A stretch of 64,000 nucleotides of DNA from Mytilisepta virgata (Eukaryota > Mollusca > Bivalvia > Mytilida > Mytilidae), in assembly GCA_028015205.1 (NCBI GenBank), contig CM051517.1, positions 46,759,135 to 46,823,134 of the forward strand. The letters are read 5' to 3'. The first letter of the stretch is position 1. Each line of letters opens with the position of its first letter. A program made the position numbers and the translations under genes. Below, piece by piece: positions 23,395 to 35,620 of the stretch. Below the pieces are notes generated by a model. It was given only the letters and a program-made list of their open reading frames with translations. It made no database searches and was not told the DNA's origin.

Positions 23395-24167
23395 CTAGTA
23401 GTTATCAAAGTTACATCCTCTACCTCTACCTCTACCACGACCACGACCACGACCATTTGGCATACCACGACCTCTATGATGACCTTGTCTCTGACCTCTA
23501 CCTTGGTCATATGTCTGAGCACTATCTTTATATTCAGTATCTATGCCTTTAAATTGATTACTTGTTTGTTCATCTTTTTTACACTGCTCCCTATGATTAG
23601 GTTTTGGTCGATTGTTTGACTTCATGTTACCTTCCCTTAGATTTTCAGTTTGTGATTTCTTTGCATTTTCAGTTTGTGAAATCTTTGATATTTCAGTTGA
23701 TCTGTCTTTAGATTGTTTTGTTGTTGATTTTGCGTAAGGGTTACTTTGCCTTCTATTATCATTTTCTAATTTCATTGGTTTTTCGGGAAATCTTCCACTG
23801 CCAAAATAATCTTTAAATCGATTATCTGACGATTGACCATTTGTATGACCTCTTGTGCTGCGCCCTCTACCTCTATAGTAATATACAGTTTTTCTATTCG
23901 GTGGCGTAGCAAAATGGTATGCATTCACTTTATTAATCGGTTCTTGAAATTCTAAAACCTGCATAAATGTCGTATTATCCTCTTTGTGTCTGTTTACAGA
24001 TTTCCATCTGCCTCTACCGCCTCCTCGTACACCTGTGTCTTTTGTTTGTTTTCGTCCTCTTCCTCTGGTGTGTTCAAATATGATGTTTCCATGGCAGTTT
24101 TCATGATCTTTGCTGTCCCGTTCACAGGAATAGCACTGATTTGTCAAAATAGTGGAGGTTACATGCC
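23395..24167 (-). CDS. ZNFX1 homologue, exon 2: RZ-like finger end and RG/RGG-rich tail
   Basis: Inferred second coding exon of the helicase gene. The frame has no ATG start, and its sequence upstream of 24168 ends in a pyrimidine-rich tract and AG, so it is read as an exon, not a separate gene. Spliced in phase 1 to exon 1, it makes W2101-x2-C2104-x3-H2108-x9-C2118-x2-C2121. That pattern resembles an RZ-type finger (WxxCxxxGH...CxxC), the expected C-terminal domain of ZNFX1 and RNF213 proteins, though the H-to-C spacing is short. Then come RG clusters near 2141-2160 and 2205-2213, a polar low-complexity middle with two SQTEN repeats, and a final RG run (about 2328-2357) ending CNFDNY. RG/RGG tails typically bind RNA, are arginine-methylated and promote condensates; that role here is inference. 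An alternative acceptor at 24210 would also keep the frame. Confidence 0.75.
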
Positions 24168-24632
24168 CTTCGATAAAGGAAAAATAAAACAGTTGAAGTA
24201 GCTGATTAACTGCAAAAGCAAATTAAAATGTTGGTTTTCATTTAAACGCGACTTACAGAAAAAAAATCTTTAATTCCTTTATTTTTGTAAATGACCCTTA
24301 ATGGACGTTGAAATTTTCAGTCCATAAATTTTGGTTCTTTCATTCCCCCTTTTTTGGCGAAAAACTGGATATAGAAAACAACTCGTATTACAGTATATTT
24401 TTAAGTTAATGACTCCTTATGGAGTGTGAAATTTCCGGTCAATTAATTTTGGAATTTAGATTTTAGTGGGTCTTCATCTCACATATTATATAGATATTGC
24501 CTATCCTGTATAGATCATTTGATTGTATTGCTCCAATTTTTTTGTTAATTTGATTTGGCTTTCCAAAACATTCCCAAAGATGCTTAATTCAAAATTTCAG
24601 CAAATTTGTATCTTGACTCTAATATGACTTAC
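24168..24632 (-). other. Phase-1 GT-AG intron of the ZNFX1 homologue (465 bp)
   Basis: The donor reads TATG|GTAAGT (intron starts at 24632), a consensus metazoan site. If unspliced, translation would stop four codons later (GKSY, stop at 24619). The acceptor reads pyrimidine-rich 'gttttatttttcctttatcg' then AAG|GG (AG at 24169-24168). The split codon G|GG gives glycine, and both flanking frames are in register. A second possible acceptor, ttttgcag at 24217-24210, adds 14 codons in the same frame but breaks the W-x2-C-x3-H pattern. Confidence 0.75.
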
Positions 24633-27600
24633 CATATTTGCACACTTCCCATTCATCAATGTGAATTCCTATCACGTGGTTTAGTTTTGGATATATTTTT
24701 GCATTTATTAGGTAGGCATCATCTTCCATGTCTTCAATAATTTCTGTTAGATCTTCGTATAAGTCTTCCTCTCTGATATCATCCGTAATGGTGCCAATTA
24801 GGCTTAATACTTCTTCTCCAGAAAGTGTATAAAATTGATGAAATTCATCTTTGAAATATTTTGACGACTTACTGCCCTTATATTTTGAAAATTTTGGTAT
24901 ATATTTCAAAATGTATGTTTTTTCCAAAAGTCCAGATTTTGTCGATAAAAGACAACAGATCCAATTTAAGAACACCTCTTTTATAAGTTGACTAACATAT
25001 ACCCAGTGGGTTAAATTGTTTTTAGGTGGAAGTTGAATCATATGTAGAACATGTTTGCATAGATCTTCCATTTCAATGATATCAAAATGTTTTGTTGCAT
25101 TTGCATGAACATGTTGTATGATTTGAATATAAGTAGCAAATCTTCTAACGTATTGTGTACATAAATTTTGGAAATCAGCACCGGTTGCTGGAAATACTTT
25201 ACAGCTCTTCCAGGTATTGTTGATTTGTTCCTTAGCATTTTCTAGAAGTTTTTTCTGGTGTTTTAAAACTGAATTATACCTTGGATGTTGGTGAACTACA
25301 GTTTTGCAATTCGGACATCTGGTAATCATAGAGGTCTGTGAACGTTTTATGTATTTATCAAGGAATGTGGACTCAATCGAATGACCACATGTTATCAATG
25401 TAACAAATATATGATTTTTTGTTGAGTCAGATTTTGTTATAAACATTTCAGGTTTACACTCCATGCAAAATTTTGGACAAGGCTCTCCACAAAATCCTAC
25501 ACAGGGGTGGCCGCAATTTAGTATTTTTGTGCACTTCTGATCGCATAGTGGGCGATCACAAACTTCCGAACATAACTTATTACATCTGTAGTGGGGACAT
25601 TTCCATTCACATTTTAAACGACAAGGTTTGCATTTATCAACACACTTTAAACTGCATTTTGTGTGAAAACACGAAAAAGAACATTGCATTTTGCATGGGG
25701 TGCAGTTCTGACAAGCTTGACTTTCACATTGATGTCCGCATAACAATTCTTTATCACAGCGTTCAGAACATTCGGGATGGTGTCCGGCGGATTTACAATG
25801 TTTACACATCCCGTGGCATAAATGACCGCAAAATAAAGGTGCTTTGCATTTCTTGTCACAAATTCCTGCACATGGTTTGCTGCACTCTCTTTTAAGTATA
25901 TGTCCACAAGACAGTTTAACGTCAATCATGGTTGAACAAGGAGGTAGTTTCTGTCCACTCTTTTTCTTCCAACATTTAATGTGAACAGAATGTCCACATT
26001 CAGGTCTGTTATATAAAACTGACTCATTACATTCTAAATTCAAGTCTAAAAAGTCTCTCTGCCAGCATTCTATCTGTGCCATGTGCTCGCAATCTGGCAA
26101 AGAAATTTCAATAGATTTCGTACATTTCATTTCTGTTATATCTGCAGAACAAACCATACGTAGTCTGTGCTTACAAATATCGAATGTTTTTAAAACTTTG
26201 GCTTTACATTCAGTTGTGTCAGGATCTTTATGGCACATCATTTGCTGAGTATGTCCACATTCTTTTACAACTTTTTTCACCATTTTCTGACAAAGAAACT
26301 CATTGGGATTAGATGAACAAGGTATTTTTTGTTTATGGCCACAATCTTTTAAGACCAATTCTATTAGTGCCTGACAATTACATATGTCGGGAAAATGACA
26401 TTTACGCCTACAAACATGACCGTTTTTGCAGATTTTTTTGCATTGTTCTGTACATCTAACTTGCCGCGTTCTGTAGCAGTCATGCGTAAGTGAGTGACCG
26501 CAATCGAAGTATGTTGTTTTGGTCTCTTCACACTTTATTGTCGTGACATCTATGTGACACAGAAGGTTGATTTCATGTCCACAATCAGGAAATGTTTTCA
26601 ATACAACTGTTAAGCATTTGTTTTGAAACTGAAAATCATTTGCAAAACATCTTCTTATGTATTCATGTCCACAATCATCTCTTTTGGAAGTTACAATAAC
26701 TTGACATTCGTTATCTTGGCTATAAGTCTTATCAAAGCAATGTCTTTGATAGACGTGCTCACATGAGGACCATTTATCGATTACCATCTCCATACATTTA
26801 TTGTTACTTTCAAACAATAAATCATGACACTCTCTTCTGTATTCATGTTTGCAATCCGATCTGTTTTCTGTCACTATAATTTTACATTTGTGATGACTTT
26901 CAAAAGTAGTATCATAGCACTGCCGTCCCATTTTATGGTCACATAACGACCGCTTTTCTGTGACAATAACTTTGCAGCTGTTTCTACTTTTATATGTCAC
27001 ATCATGACACATTCGAGTAAAGCTGTGTCCACAGTTTGATCTTGTATCAGATACGATCTCTGTACATTTGTGAGTGGTTAGATTAACGTGACATTTCAGA
27101 TTTGCCTGGTGACCACAGATTAATTCCTTTTGGACAACTGTTTTACATAATACCTCTTCAGGCTTAACACAACATTCCATATGAGCTTCGTGACCACAAT
27201 CTAGGATTCTAGTGACTACTACTCGACACTGATGTTCTGTATGATCAACATGGCATGGAAGTTGAACAACATGCTGACAACTGAGTATGCGTTCCATCTT
27301 TATGCTGCAGTTGCATTTCTGTCCTAAATGACACACTCTCTTACAAACATGACCCTCTTTGCATTCTTTTAAGCATGTCTTATTACATTTATATTTTTTA
27401 TGCTCTCTATCAAATGGGTGGCATTTGCAACGACAGGCATGCCCACATGGTAATCTAAATTCACAGTCGAGATCACACCCTCCATCTGGTGCTTTTAAGA
27501 AATCACTGGGGATTCTGGCAAAAATTCCTTCTCTGCTAGGATGATTTTGACAGTAAAGCGGCAGTGCTTTTCCAATCGATGCATTCCCCACCATTATGCT

Positions 27601-30600
27601 TTTAGAATGTTCATCGTTTTTGCTTTTGTCTTCAACTTTGAGTTTTTTAATAATGGTTTGCCAGTGTATTGACCTACTTGTTAAAGTTGTACTATTTCCA
27701 ACAATATAAAGACCTTGTTTAGCTCTTGATAGGGCGACACAAATCCTATTTTCTCTATTGAGAAATCCTATATCTCCATTTTGGTTACTCCGAACCAACG
27801 ATAAAAGTATGATTTCATTTTCTTCACCTTGGTAATTGTCTAGGACCACAATATTTACACCATCAAACTTTGATTTTGGCATCTTTTCTTTCAAGCAAAA
27901 CATCTGTCCTGCGTATGCTGCAATGATAGTAATTTCAGTGGGTTTATACTCCTGTTTAATTAAGTACAAGCAGAGCTCTTTGAGGTACTCAGCTTCATGC
28001 TCATTCACGTAACTTCTTCCTTCTTCTTTAAATTTTTCTGGATGGTTGTGTGAGATAAAGAAAACACTTTTTCGTACACCTCTGACGGGTTTGTACATTA
28101 AAACATTTTCGTTATCATCCAGAACGGGGTAAATATGCCTTACCAAAGCAGATATTTCTGGTCGCATTCGATGTTGTGTTTGAAGACAATGGTAATCTAA
28201 ACCGTTGTTTAACATTCTTTTAAAAAGGGAAACTGAGAAGTTATAATTTCTTGCCAGTTCATAAACAGCTGGTTTTGGTTCTAACTGTTTGTGATCCCCG
28301 ATAAGAATTAGATGTTTACAGCGTGGATTTATTGCTGTTACAATATGTGCCTCTGGTACCTCTGCTGCCTCTTCTATTATGGTGATCAATGGACCACATT
28401 TTTTCAATGATTCATTATATCTCGCAGCGGTCGTTGTCGTCATGGCAATTACAGTTGCATGTTGGATAATATCTTCATCTAATTCCATACTAACTTTTTT
28501 GTAATCATCAAATATAGTACTAAACTCCTTTTCTAAATTTTGTAATTGCTCTTGTAGACTCTTAATAAACATCAAAATCCAAGACCTGTACATCTTCCAT
28601 CGTTCTTCAATTGTAAGCTTCCATAAATTTGTTATCTCGTTTACCTGACCTTCAGTCATGCTTTTTCCATAACGCAACTCTCTTGCAGATCTTTCTTTTT
28701 CGTTTCGTAGAAGAAAATAACATTTGTCGTCAACGCCTTTGTCATGTTGATCCTGCAATTGTTTGTCTAAGTCAAGACCAATGCTTTTTAGATTAAGTCC
28801 AGAGTTCACGTCATCAACGTCTAAATATCTTTCATTATATGCTTGTTCCGATTCTGATACGACAGTGATCTTTTCTTCATTCTCCAATTTTGATGTAAAT
28901 CTGTCATTTGAGTTATCTCCTTCTTCTTTGTTTTTGTATACTTTATTTATTTCTTTAAACCAAGATTGTTCTAATACGTGCAGCCATTGATACCAAACAT
29001 AATTTCTGTTGTCAAATTGAATATGGTGGGTTTTATTCATCACAGGTCTCATCGTCTGAAAGTTGAGAACAGTGTTTTTGTTTTGAATTACGTCAAGTAT
29101 TTCTCTTTTTTCTTTTATTTGTCTTTTCATTTCAGCTGCTCTATTTAAAACCCCTTCTTGAGGATTATAAAAATATCTACGGACTCTTCTTTTAACATTC
29201 TTTATGGAATATTCCTCAACTTTTGGATTGTTGCATCGATTACCAATTCTAACTATATCTGCATAACCACTGAGGTTAGAATTTGGAGGCAAAAAGTCAA
29301 TAATACCTTCAACAAACTGGTCCAATGCATGATTGCTGAAGCATACTATCAGCATGTAGGGTTTTCGTGGGGTCATCTGTTTTCTGTCGTTCTCCACCAA
29401 GTCGTGAACGTCAACTAAGACATCTCCATCTTTCCAACTTTTCGTATTATGTAATAACGCCTTAGCAATTTGCAAACCTATACGAGTTTTTCCAGTACCA
29501 GGTGGTCCTTGAATCAGTACAAATTCCTTTGTTAATGCTGATTTGAAAGCCTTTCGTTGAGATTCATCCATCCGAAGTTCCAGGTGTCCAGGCCATCTGT
29601 CCTCATTTAACAATTGCACATAACAGGATCGCTTTTTTTTTACAATGGCCTTTCTTGTTTGGTCCAAATCAACTTTTTCATTGAATATGACTGGTCCTAA
29701 GTCGTACGTGGTGTCTTTTGTAATGTAAGTAGGAGGGGCCACGCCAACATCACAGTTTACAAGATATTCTTGAAATGGAAGAGTGTCATGATCAATTCTG
29801 TGAAATGCTTTAAGGACATGCTTGTACGCTTCGAAGTATGCTGATGTTGCCTCAATCATTTTGCCATTTATGAATTTTGGCAGAATCTGATTTACGGCTG
29901 TCTTAAATATTTGTGCAGTGAATGAGCCCTCTTTCTGTAATACCTCCCTGTCACTATCTGCTACAACCGCAAAGAATACATTTTTAAAACCATTAAACGA
30001 CAAAACAAGTAATGATCCGTATAACAGTCGTTTTGATTTTACCCAATTTATACGCTTAGCATGGTCTTTATCAAGTTTTATTTCGAACACTTCTCCTGAC
30101 TCTATGGATGTACTTTTTTGCCCAACGACTATATTTCTGTATATATGACCATTTTCCAACCGGAATTTGTGGTTGTCTTTTTCTTTCTGTTTGAATTCAA
30201 GCACAGCTTCTCTTAGTGGAGAGATACAATCTTCTCTGTACAATCTGAATTGAACATCCAGGTAATGTTCCAGATCAATATATTTTCCCGACGCTTTATT
30301 ACGTCTCAAAAACACTGTGGAATATAAAACGTCGTTTTCTGTAGGCAAAACTGAAATGTTTCTGAAGTCTTCCGGTGGGATATATTCATCTTCTTTATCT
30401 TTTCGGTTAACATGTTTTTCTTTGAATCTTTTTTCGACATTTTCAATGATATCATTTTTCAGCTGATATACTTGTTCCAGAAGATAATTTTCCTGACCAA
30501 GCGTATCGCATTCTGCAATTTGTATTTTTAGAAACTCGACAAAACCAAGAATATGGGTTGTAGTGCACAAAGATGGCATACAAGAATGAAGTTGTTGAAT

Positions 30601-30951
30601 GATCGTCACAAAGTCGGAGAGAGTGCATTTGAAATCATGAATATTTCTGTTAGTACACGTTATTCCAACTAACAGGCGACGTCCACGATCTTCCAACAAT
30701 GGCGTCCCTGGCAACAGTCGCATAAGATTCAAAACATCTTGTCTCCTAGAATGAGTTGGGCACGTACATGCTTGTGCTACGAGGTGCGTAAATAGCGAAA
30801 GAGAATCGTCAGAGAGAGTTTTAATCGATGTCTCTGAAACACTTATTGTTTCTAACAATATTTCAAGGAGTTCACCTTTCTCCGGTGGTGAGCGGTAGAT
30901 CTTTGTAACAAATTCATCGGTTATATTGTCTGTTTTTACAAGGGCCATCAT
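24633..30951 (-). CDS. ZNFX1: ZNFX1-like helicase, exon 1 (N-terminal region, SF1 helicase, NFX1 zinc fingers)
   Basis: Large RNA-binding helicase, about 2,363 residues with exon 2, versus about 1,900 for the human protein. ATG at 30951 begins MMALV. Residues 1-180 are helical (the family has an armadillo-like region here). IPPEDFR (191-197) and YLDVQFRLYRED (230-241) are ZNFX1 signatures. Helicase: Walker A GPPGTGKT 482-489, motif II EEAAE 860-864, GDHKQLEP 885-892, QHRMRP 926-931, and CVALSRAK 1071-1078 with its arginine finger. All key residues are present, so it should be active. Zinc fingers span about 1169-1832, with some fifteen C-x-H-x5-C units between two Cys-rich ends, followed by a RING-like CGH...CPNC segment near 1855-1895. 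Family roles are antiviral dsRNA sensing in vertebrates and small-RNA granules in nematodes. The coding part up to 24633 has no intron. Identification is firm; cellular role here is inference. Confidence 0.95.
26590..27039 (-). repeat. Five exact-length 30-codon zinc-finger repeats inside ZNFX1
   Basis: Residues 1305-1454 consist of five units of exactly 30 residues with the pattern [SD]-x-C-x-H-x5-C-x10-C-x8. Examples are SNCGHSFTRMC, SLCDHKMGRQC, SDCKHEYRREC, SSCEHVYQRHC and DDCGHEYIRRC. Neighbouring fingers are 27-31 residues and less alike. The fixed 90-bp period indicates amplification inside the exon. Confidence 0.8.
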
Positions 30952-30976
30952 AGTATTTACATATTACACTTATCTG
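30952..30976 (-). promoter_or_regulatory. ZNFX1 5' leader: splice acceptor and start-stop upstream codon pair
   Basis: Upstream of the start codon the minus strand reads 'ttaatactttttttcag' (AG at 30975-30974), a good 3' splice site. This suggests a non-coding first exon further up. Between that site and the main ATG lies ATGTAA (30962-30957), a minimal start-stop upstream frame only a few bases before the true start, which could damp translation. Confidence 0.5.
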
Positions 30977-31415
30977 AAAAAAAGTATTAACACGTAACGG
31001 ATAAACAAAATAATCATTGGTACCTACTCATACTCATGGAATTCTATGATAATTTTTAGGTATCGTGACCAGAATTGTCCACCATATTATTCCCATTGTC
31101 CCGGATGTTCCATGCAAAGTTATGACAAAGACCTCAGTAATTATCCGAAATACTATATCGCTAACTTATCTTCTAAGAACCTACAAGCAAACTGAGGAAT
31201 TCTATTTCAGCTTAGTTCAGATATATCTATGGAATATAAAAAGAAATATTATTTATCCCGTCATTACTAACAACGTTCAGGATACCTTAATAATTCTAAT
31301 TATCTGTTCTTTTCTTTTTATTTTTCGGAAACGGCAGTGGTGTCGAAAATTAAAATTCTGAAACCTTATTGGTCATCTAAATATAGTGTATAACAATAGT
31401 ATATAGAAACTAGAA
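30977..31415. other. Intergenic / possible first-intron sequence of ZNFX1
   Basis: No clear first exon or promoter could be identified. A 98-codon plus-strand frame at 31065-31361 has no recognisable domain and is not called. Confidence 0.4.
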
Positions 31416-31418
31416 GGA

Positions 31419-33516
31419 CAATTGTTCAGAGAACAATTGCAAGGTCTTTCCCGGGTCATTTAACTATGATAAATTTTTTTGACCAAATAAAAACAAACTA
31501 GTGTCTTGATATGTCAAACATTGATATCTGATGACCAATGGGTGCAAATCCCAAGTCTGTACTGTAGTGAACTAATTAGGGACGAAATAATATGGGACGA
31601 CTTTACTTGCTTTTAATTGTATTTCCTATCCCCAGTACAAAACTATCCCTGAACTGAAAAACGAAGATGTTTTGTTTAAATATCTATAATTTTGAACCTT
31701 TCGAGGGTACAATAGTCAACTAATACGGTAATTTGATTGAAAATTATATGAATTAGTTCCAAAATTTAGAATTTTGATATTTATAATGGTTAGTTCAGTC
31801 CAAAGTGAGGTAATATTTGCGAATGATACACAACAGTAATAAAGAATTTTGTTTCTTTTATAAATATGCTCATTGTACTCTTCGAACCACAATTTCTGGT
31901 TAAAATATGATTGTTCTTAAATTTATTTGGATATTATTGTTAAATATGAGATTAACTCATGTCACATTTGTAAACAAAGGTGTTTATTATTGTTTTTCTT
32001 TTCCTTTGTAGTCAATCTTCTCATAGTACTAGAAATAAACATATCAATGAGATGATTTGCAATTGATTCAATCCATATGTCTATTACTAACTAATTATGA
32101 GTTGACCATTTCGTGTTCAGTTATATATTCAATAGGGTATAACTCTAACAAAGAGTCGTAAAATTGAGTCGCAAAAATGTAAGATGTGTCTTGTCAAGAC
32201 AAACATTTTCTCTATTATATTTCATCAGCTATCTCTTACAGTTTCTGAGTTATTTCGATAACAAGGTCTACAGTCAAAATTGACATTTTTATAATATATA
32301 ATATATAACATAATTATATATGGTTGTTAAGGGCTTTTTAATCAGTTGCTATAGACAGTTTCATTGACAACCCTTGACCTTCCATTTTTACTTATACAGT
32401 TAAATATAGGCCCCTGAACATAAATTTATATGGTTGCTAGGTACTTTTCCATCGGTTGCTAAGGGCTTTTTCGATGACCTTGATCTCTGACCTTTGACCT
32501 TTGTACCAAAATGTAGATCTTTTGAAACTGTTCTTTTTTTGTATTGACAGTTTCTTCCTATCTGTTATAGTTTGCGAGATATAAAATAAAATATAAACGT
32601 GTCAAGGGCACTAACCCCTATAAGTTGTCGCTGTACGGATTCCAACCCAATGAGTCAAATGTATATCTTGACATTCTAAACATTTTTCTCAATACCTTTT
32701 ATCAGCTATCTTTTACGGTTAATGAGACAGAGCGGTAACAAGATTTGAGGTCAGAGGTCAAGTTTGACCTTGACCTTTGACCTTGGGGTCATTTTGAAGT
32801 TTTTGATCTCTGATGAACATTGGTGCAAGTCTCAAATCTCTACTAACCGTCTATGAGTTTTGACCATTTACGTGTTCTGTTAAATATTCAAGGGCCAATA
32901 ACTCCTATAAGGAGTTGATATACTGCTTTGACTGAAACACGACAAAGTTGCGTCTTGACAAAATGAACATTTTTCTCAACACATTTATCTTTTATCGTTT
33001 CCGAATCAGAGTGGTAACAAGGTTTAAGGTCAGGGGTCAAGTTTGATCTTGAACTTTGACCTTAAAGTCAGTTTCAAGGTCATGACCTGTGATGGTCATT
33101 GGTGGAAGTCCCAAGTCTACAAATAACCGTTCATGACTTTTGACCCTTAAGGTGTTCCGTTCACTGTTCAAGGGAAAGTAACTCTTATAAGGAGTCGTCA
33201 AAATGTTTCGACCAAGTAAGAACATACTTTTGTCTTGAGATGTCAAACATTTTCCACCTTTCGGTTTGCCTCTATCTGTTACGGTTTCCCTGATAGAGCG
33301 GTAACAAGGTTTACGGTGTTCGGGCAGATAACTCTGTTTCGATAAATATTTCGACTTCGCAGGGTCAGTCCAGAATGCGGTTTATCATTCCGAACCATCC
33401 TGCAAAATATCATTTTGATATGTCGCGAAATGAAAAAAATTCTGGACATCAAACTTTGCGGAAAAGAAGAAGAATAATTAAAAACCAATTGTTCAGAGAA
33501 CAATTGAAGGTCTTTC
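31419..33516 (+). mobile_element. Element with direct-repeated hairpin ends and ~290-bp tandem units
   Basis: Identical 21-bp hairpin words (9-bp stem, caattgttc...gaacaattg) at 31419-31439 and 33486-33506 are each followed by 'aaggtctttc'. Between them lie several diverged units of about 240-290 bp. These share 'ccaagtctnctnnnnaccgt', 'gagttttgaccatttacgtg', 'taactcctataaggagt', 'atgtcaaacattttctc', 'cttttacggttt' and 'gataacaaggt', plus 'gaccttgacctttgacct' arrays. No protein is encoded. It may be one element with tandem units or two elements of the same family. Confidence 0.65.
32475..32785. promoter_or_regulatory. AGGTCA half-site arrays (nuclear-receptor-like), copies A and B
   Basis: Minus-strand reading of 32765-32785 gives AGGTCA-A-AGGTCA-AGGTCA: a DR1 followed by a directly abutting half-site that makes TCAAGGTCA. 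A related array is at 32475-32502. In animals DR1 is bound by HNF4 or RXR dimers, and TCAAGGTCA by ERR or SF-1 type receptors. Here the sites are part of a repeat; function is not shown. Confidence 0.4.
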
Positions 33517-33574
33517 ACCTCAATTGCACATATGTTGATAAAAAAATTGAGGTTTAAAATGTAATTTTTGGTAC

Positions 33575-34757
33575 ATACCTAAGCTTTCAGCAATTGCAAA
33601 AATATATGGTTCTATGTACTTTTGATTGAAATAAGGGAGGTATTATGCTACTTCCAGTATTACAAATATCACTTCTGGTTTGATATGATAGGTAATTTCA
33701 CAATTTTTATAAAAATATTAGGACTGCTAGTTTGAATTACCAAGAAAAATGTTTATTTCTGGTTAACTAAATGTTTGTGGTGAATTATACTGCTTTGCCC
33801 TATAAACATCAAAAACGTCATTAATATGACCTTAGAAATTGAAAATTCTTGACGTTTTCATGGGTTGTAACATTGTCACATTAATTAACATTCCAATATA
33901 TTCAAATATGTTATGTACCATCGTCAAGTTATAAACGAAAAACCTTAAGTTTCAACGTTCTAGGCGCAATTTCTCCCAAAAGATGAAAAAAAAAATTAAA
34001 AAAAGAAAGAAAAAAAATTATAATAAAGTAGCAGTATCTCTTTTTCGGAAAGCGGGACAGGGTTTTTTTGTTTATTTGTTTGTTTGTTTGTTTGTTTATG
34101 AATCAATTTTCAAGTGACAGTAAAAGTACATTTCTACTATAATGTTTACTTCTATTTTAGGAAGGCTGTATGACGTTGTGTAAGTCACGTGACGTCCATT
34201 TATATATGTCTGGACTTAGTTTATTTCTTTCTTTTCGAGAGAGGACGTCGTCGGGTGAACATGGCACAGGATAATGCAATTTGCTGTTTGATGTGGAAAT
34301 AGTCATTAATAGAAAACTGAGTGTACCTGTATACATCTACTTATGTCAGAATGAAGATTCATGTAGAAATTTGACCTCACAATTTATTTATTTCGATTTC
34401 CGATGCCATTTTAAGCAGACGACATCTCCGTGAATAAAGTACTGTTAATTTGACGCGAAATTTTGACATTCGGATGCAATTAATTGGTAACATTTGGACG
34501 AATCTTGTGTTTTCTGGCGGAAAATAGCTTTTTATCACTGCACTGCGCGAACGCTATTTTCAGGAAATTGGTTGGAGTTAGCGTCATAATTTTTTCTCAT
34601 TAACAAAGCCCTTGATATCCCCTAGCTGTCTACGTGTACTTTATATGCATTTACATGTAAATTCAGTAAAATCAATGTAAATTCGCTCAAATCGAAATGG
34701 GGGGGGGGGGGGGGGGGTTATTTTACACATTAAAAGGTCATTTGTGACTCTTAGATA
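33575..34757. other. Non-coding stretch with a promoter-like segment at 34180-34270
   Basis: Around 34184 'cacgtgacgtcc' (E-box plus CRE-like) is followed by 'atttatatatg', a purine-rich 'cgagagaggacg' and 'aacatgg'. That ATG opens only 13 codons before a stop. A run of 19 G lies at 34699-34717, and GTTT tandem repeats at about 34066-34090. No gene follows. Confidence 0.35.
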
Positions 34758-35620
34758 TTTTTGAAATCTAATCATCACTGTCATCAATTTGCCACACTTT
34801 TTAAGTTGATATCATGAAAAAAAGTTCACTTCCGGTTGATATTTTTAAATTTTCAATTTTTGAAAGGCCAGAACTCTAACCATATTAAATCAGATTTAAA
34901 ACTTTTCATAGTTTTGAGATGTGCAAAGACCCATTCTACCTTCCGGTACCCGTTTTATATCTCTAAGAGCAATGCTTTTCTAATTATTAGAAAAAAAAGT
35001 TTACCTCAACCTATGTTGGAAATCTATAATTTTAAGAGATACAGCTAAAAGTTGAGGTAATTCTAGATGTACTATAGAATACCAAAATGCTAAATCAAAG
35101 ACAAATATGAAATACTGCCAAAACAATTTTGCGCCAAGAAAAAATGGGTTTTTTCAAATTTTTCGATCTTTAAAAATTTTTCATTTTTTCTCATTTTTTG
35201 TCTTACGAAAATGGAAAATAACATATTTTAAATGATTCCTGCTAAAAAATAATGCATTTTTGAAAAAATTCCATGTATTACACTTCAAATTAGAAAAACA
35301 TCATTTTCTAGAACATGACCTTGACCTTTGACCTTGACACCATTTTGAAGGTCATTTGTCCCTGGTGTCAAAACAAAAGACTCCATGCCTGTATCTTGTA
35401 CCGGTATTAAGTTATTAGCCAAAAACCGAAAATTTAAACGTTCTAGGGGCAATTACGCCTATAAAATGACGTCATACAACTTTTATGCAAATGTAACAAA
35501 GCTAGGTCTGAACGTCCTCAACATTTTCTCCATTACATTTTGTCAGCTATCTTTTACCGTTTCAGAGGAGAAGCGATCACAAGCAAAAGTCAAAATTTAG
35601 AACGTGACCTTGACCTTTGA
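34758..35620 (+). repeat. Direct ~850-bp repeat, copy 1
   Basis: Sequence from 'atatttttgaaatctaatca' to 'aacgtgaccttgacc' is repeated 1,540 bp further on with only a few differences (for example a base change near 35062 against 36602). The identical 70-codon frames at 34836 and 36376 are part of it and are not genes. It includes AGGTCA arrays at 35316-35338 and 35605-35629. Confidence 0.9.

Noticed and set aside
23277..23522. Frame with Val/Glu runs overlapping the RG-coding exon
   Set aside because: It is an alternative-frame reading of the (GGTCGT)-like RG repeats; exon 2 reads better.
23395..24147. The RG-rich frame as an independent gene
   Set aside because: It has no ATG at its start; phase, splice signals and the finger pattern favour its being the last exon of ZNFX1.
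25473..25895. 140-codon plus-strand frame opposite ZNFX1
   Set aside because: It is a shadow of the Cys/His-rich zinc-finger coding sequence on the other strand.
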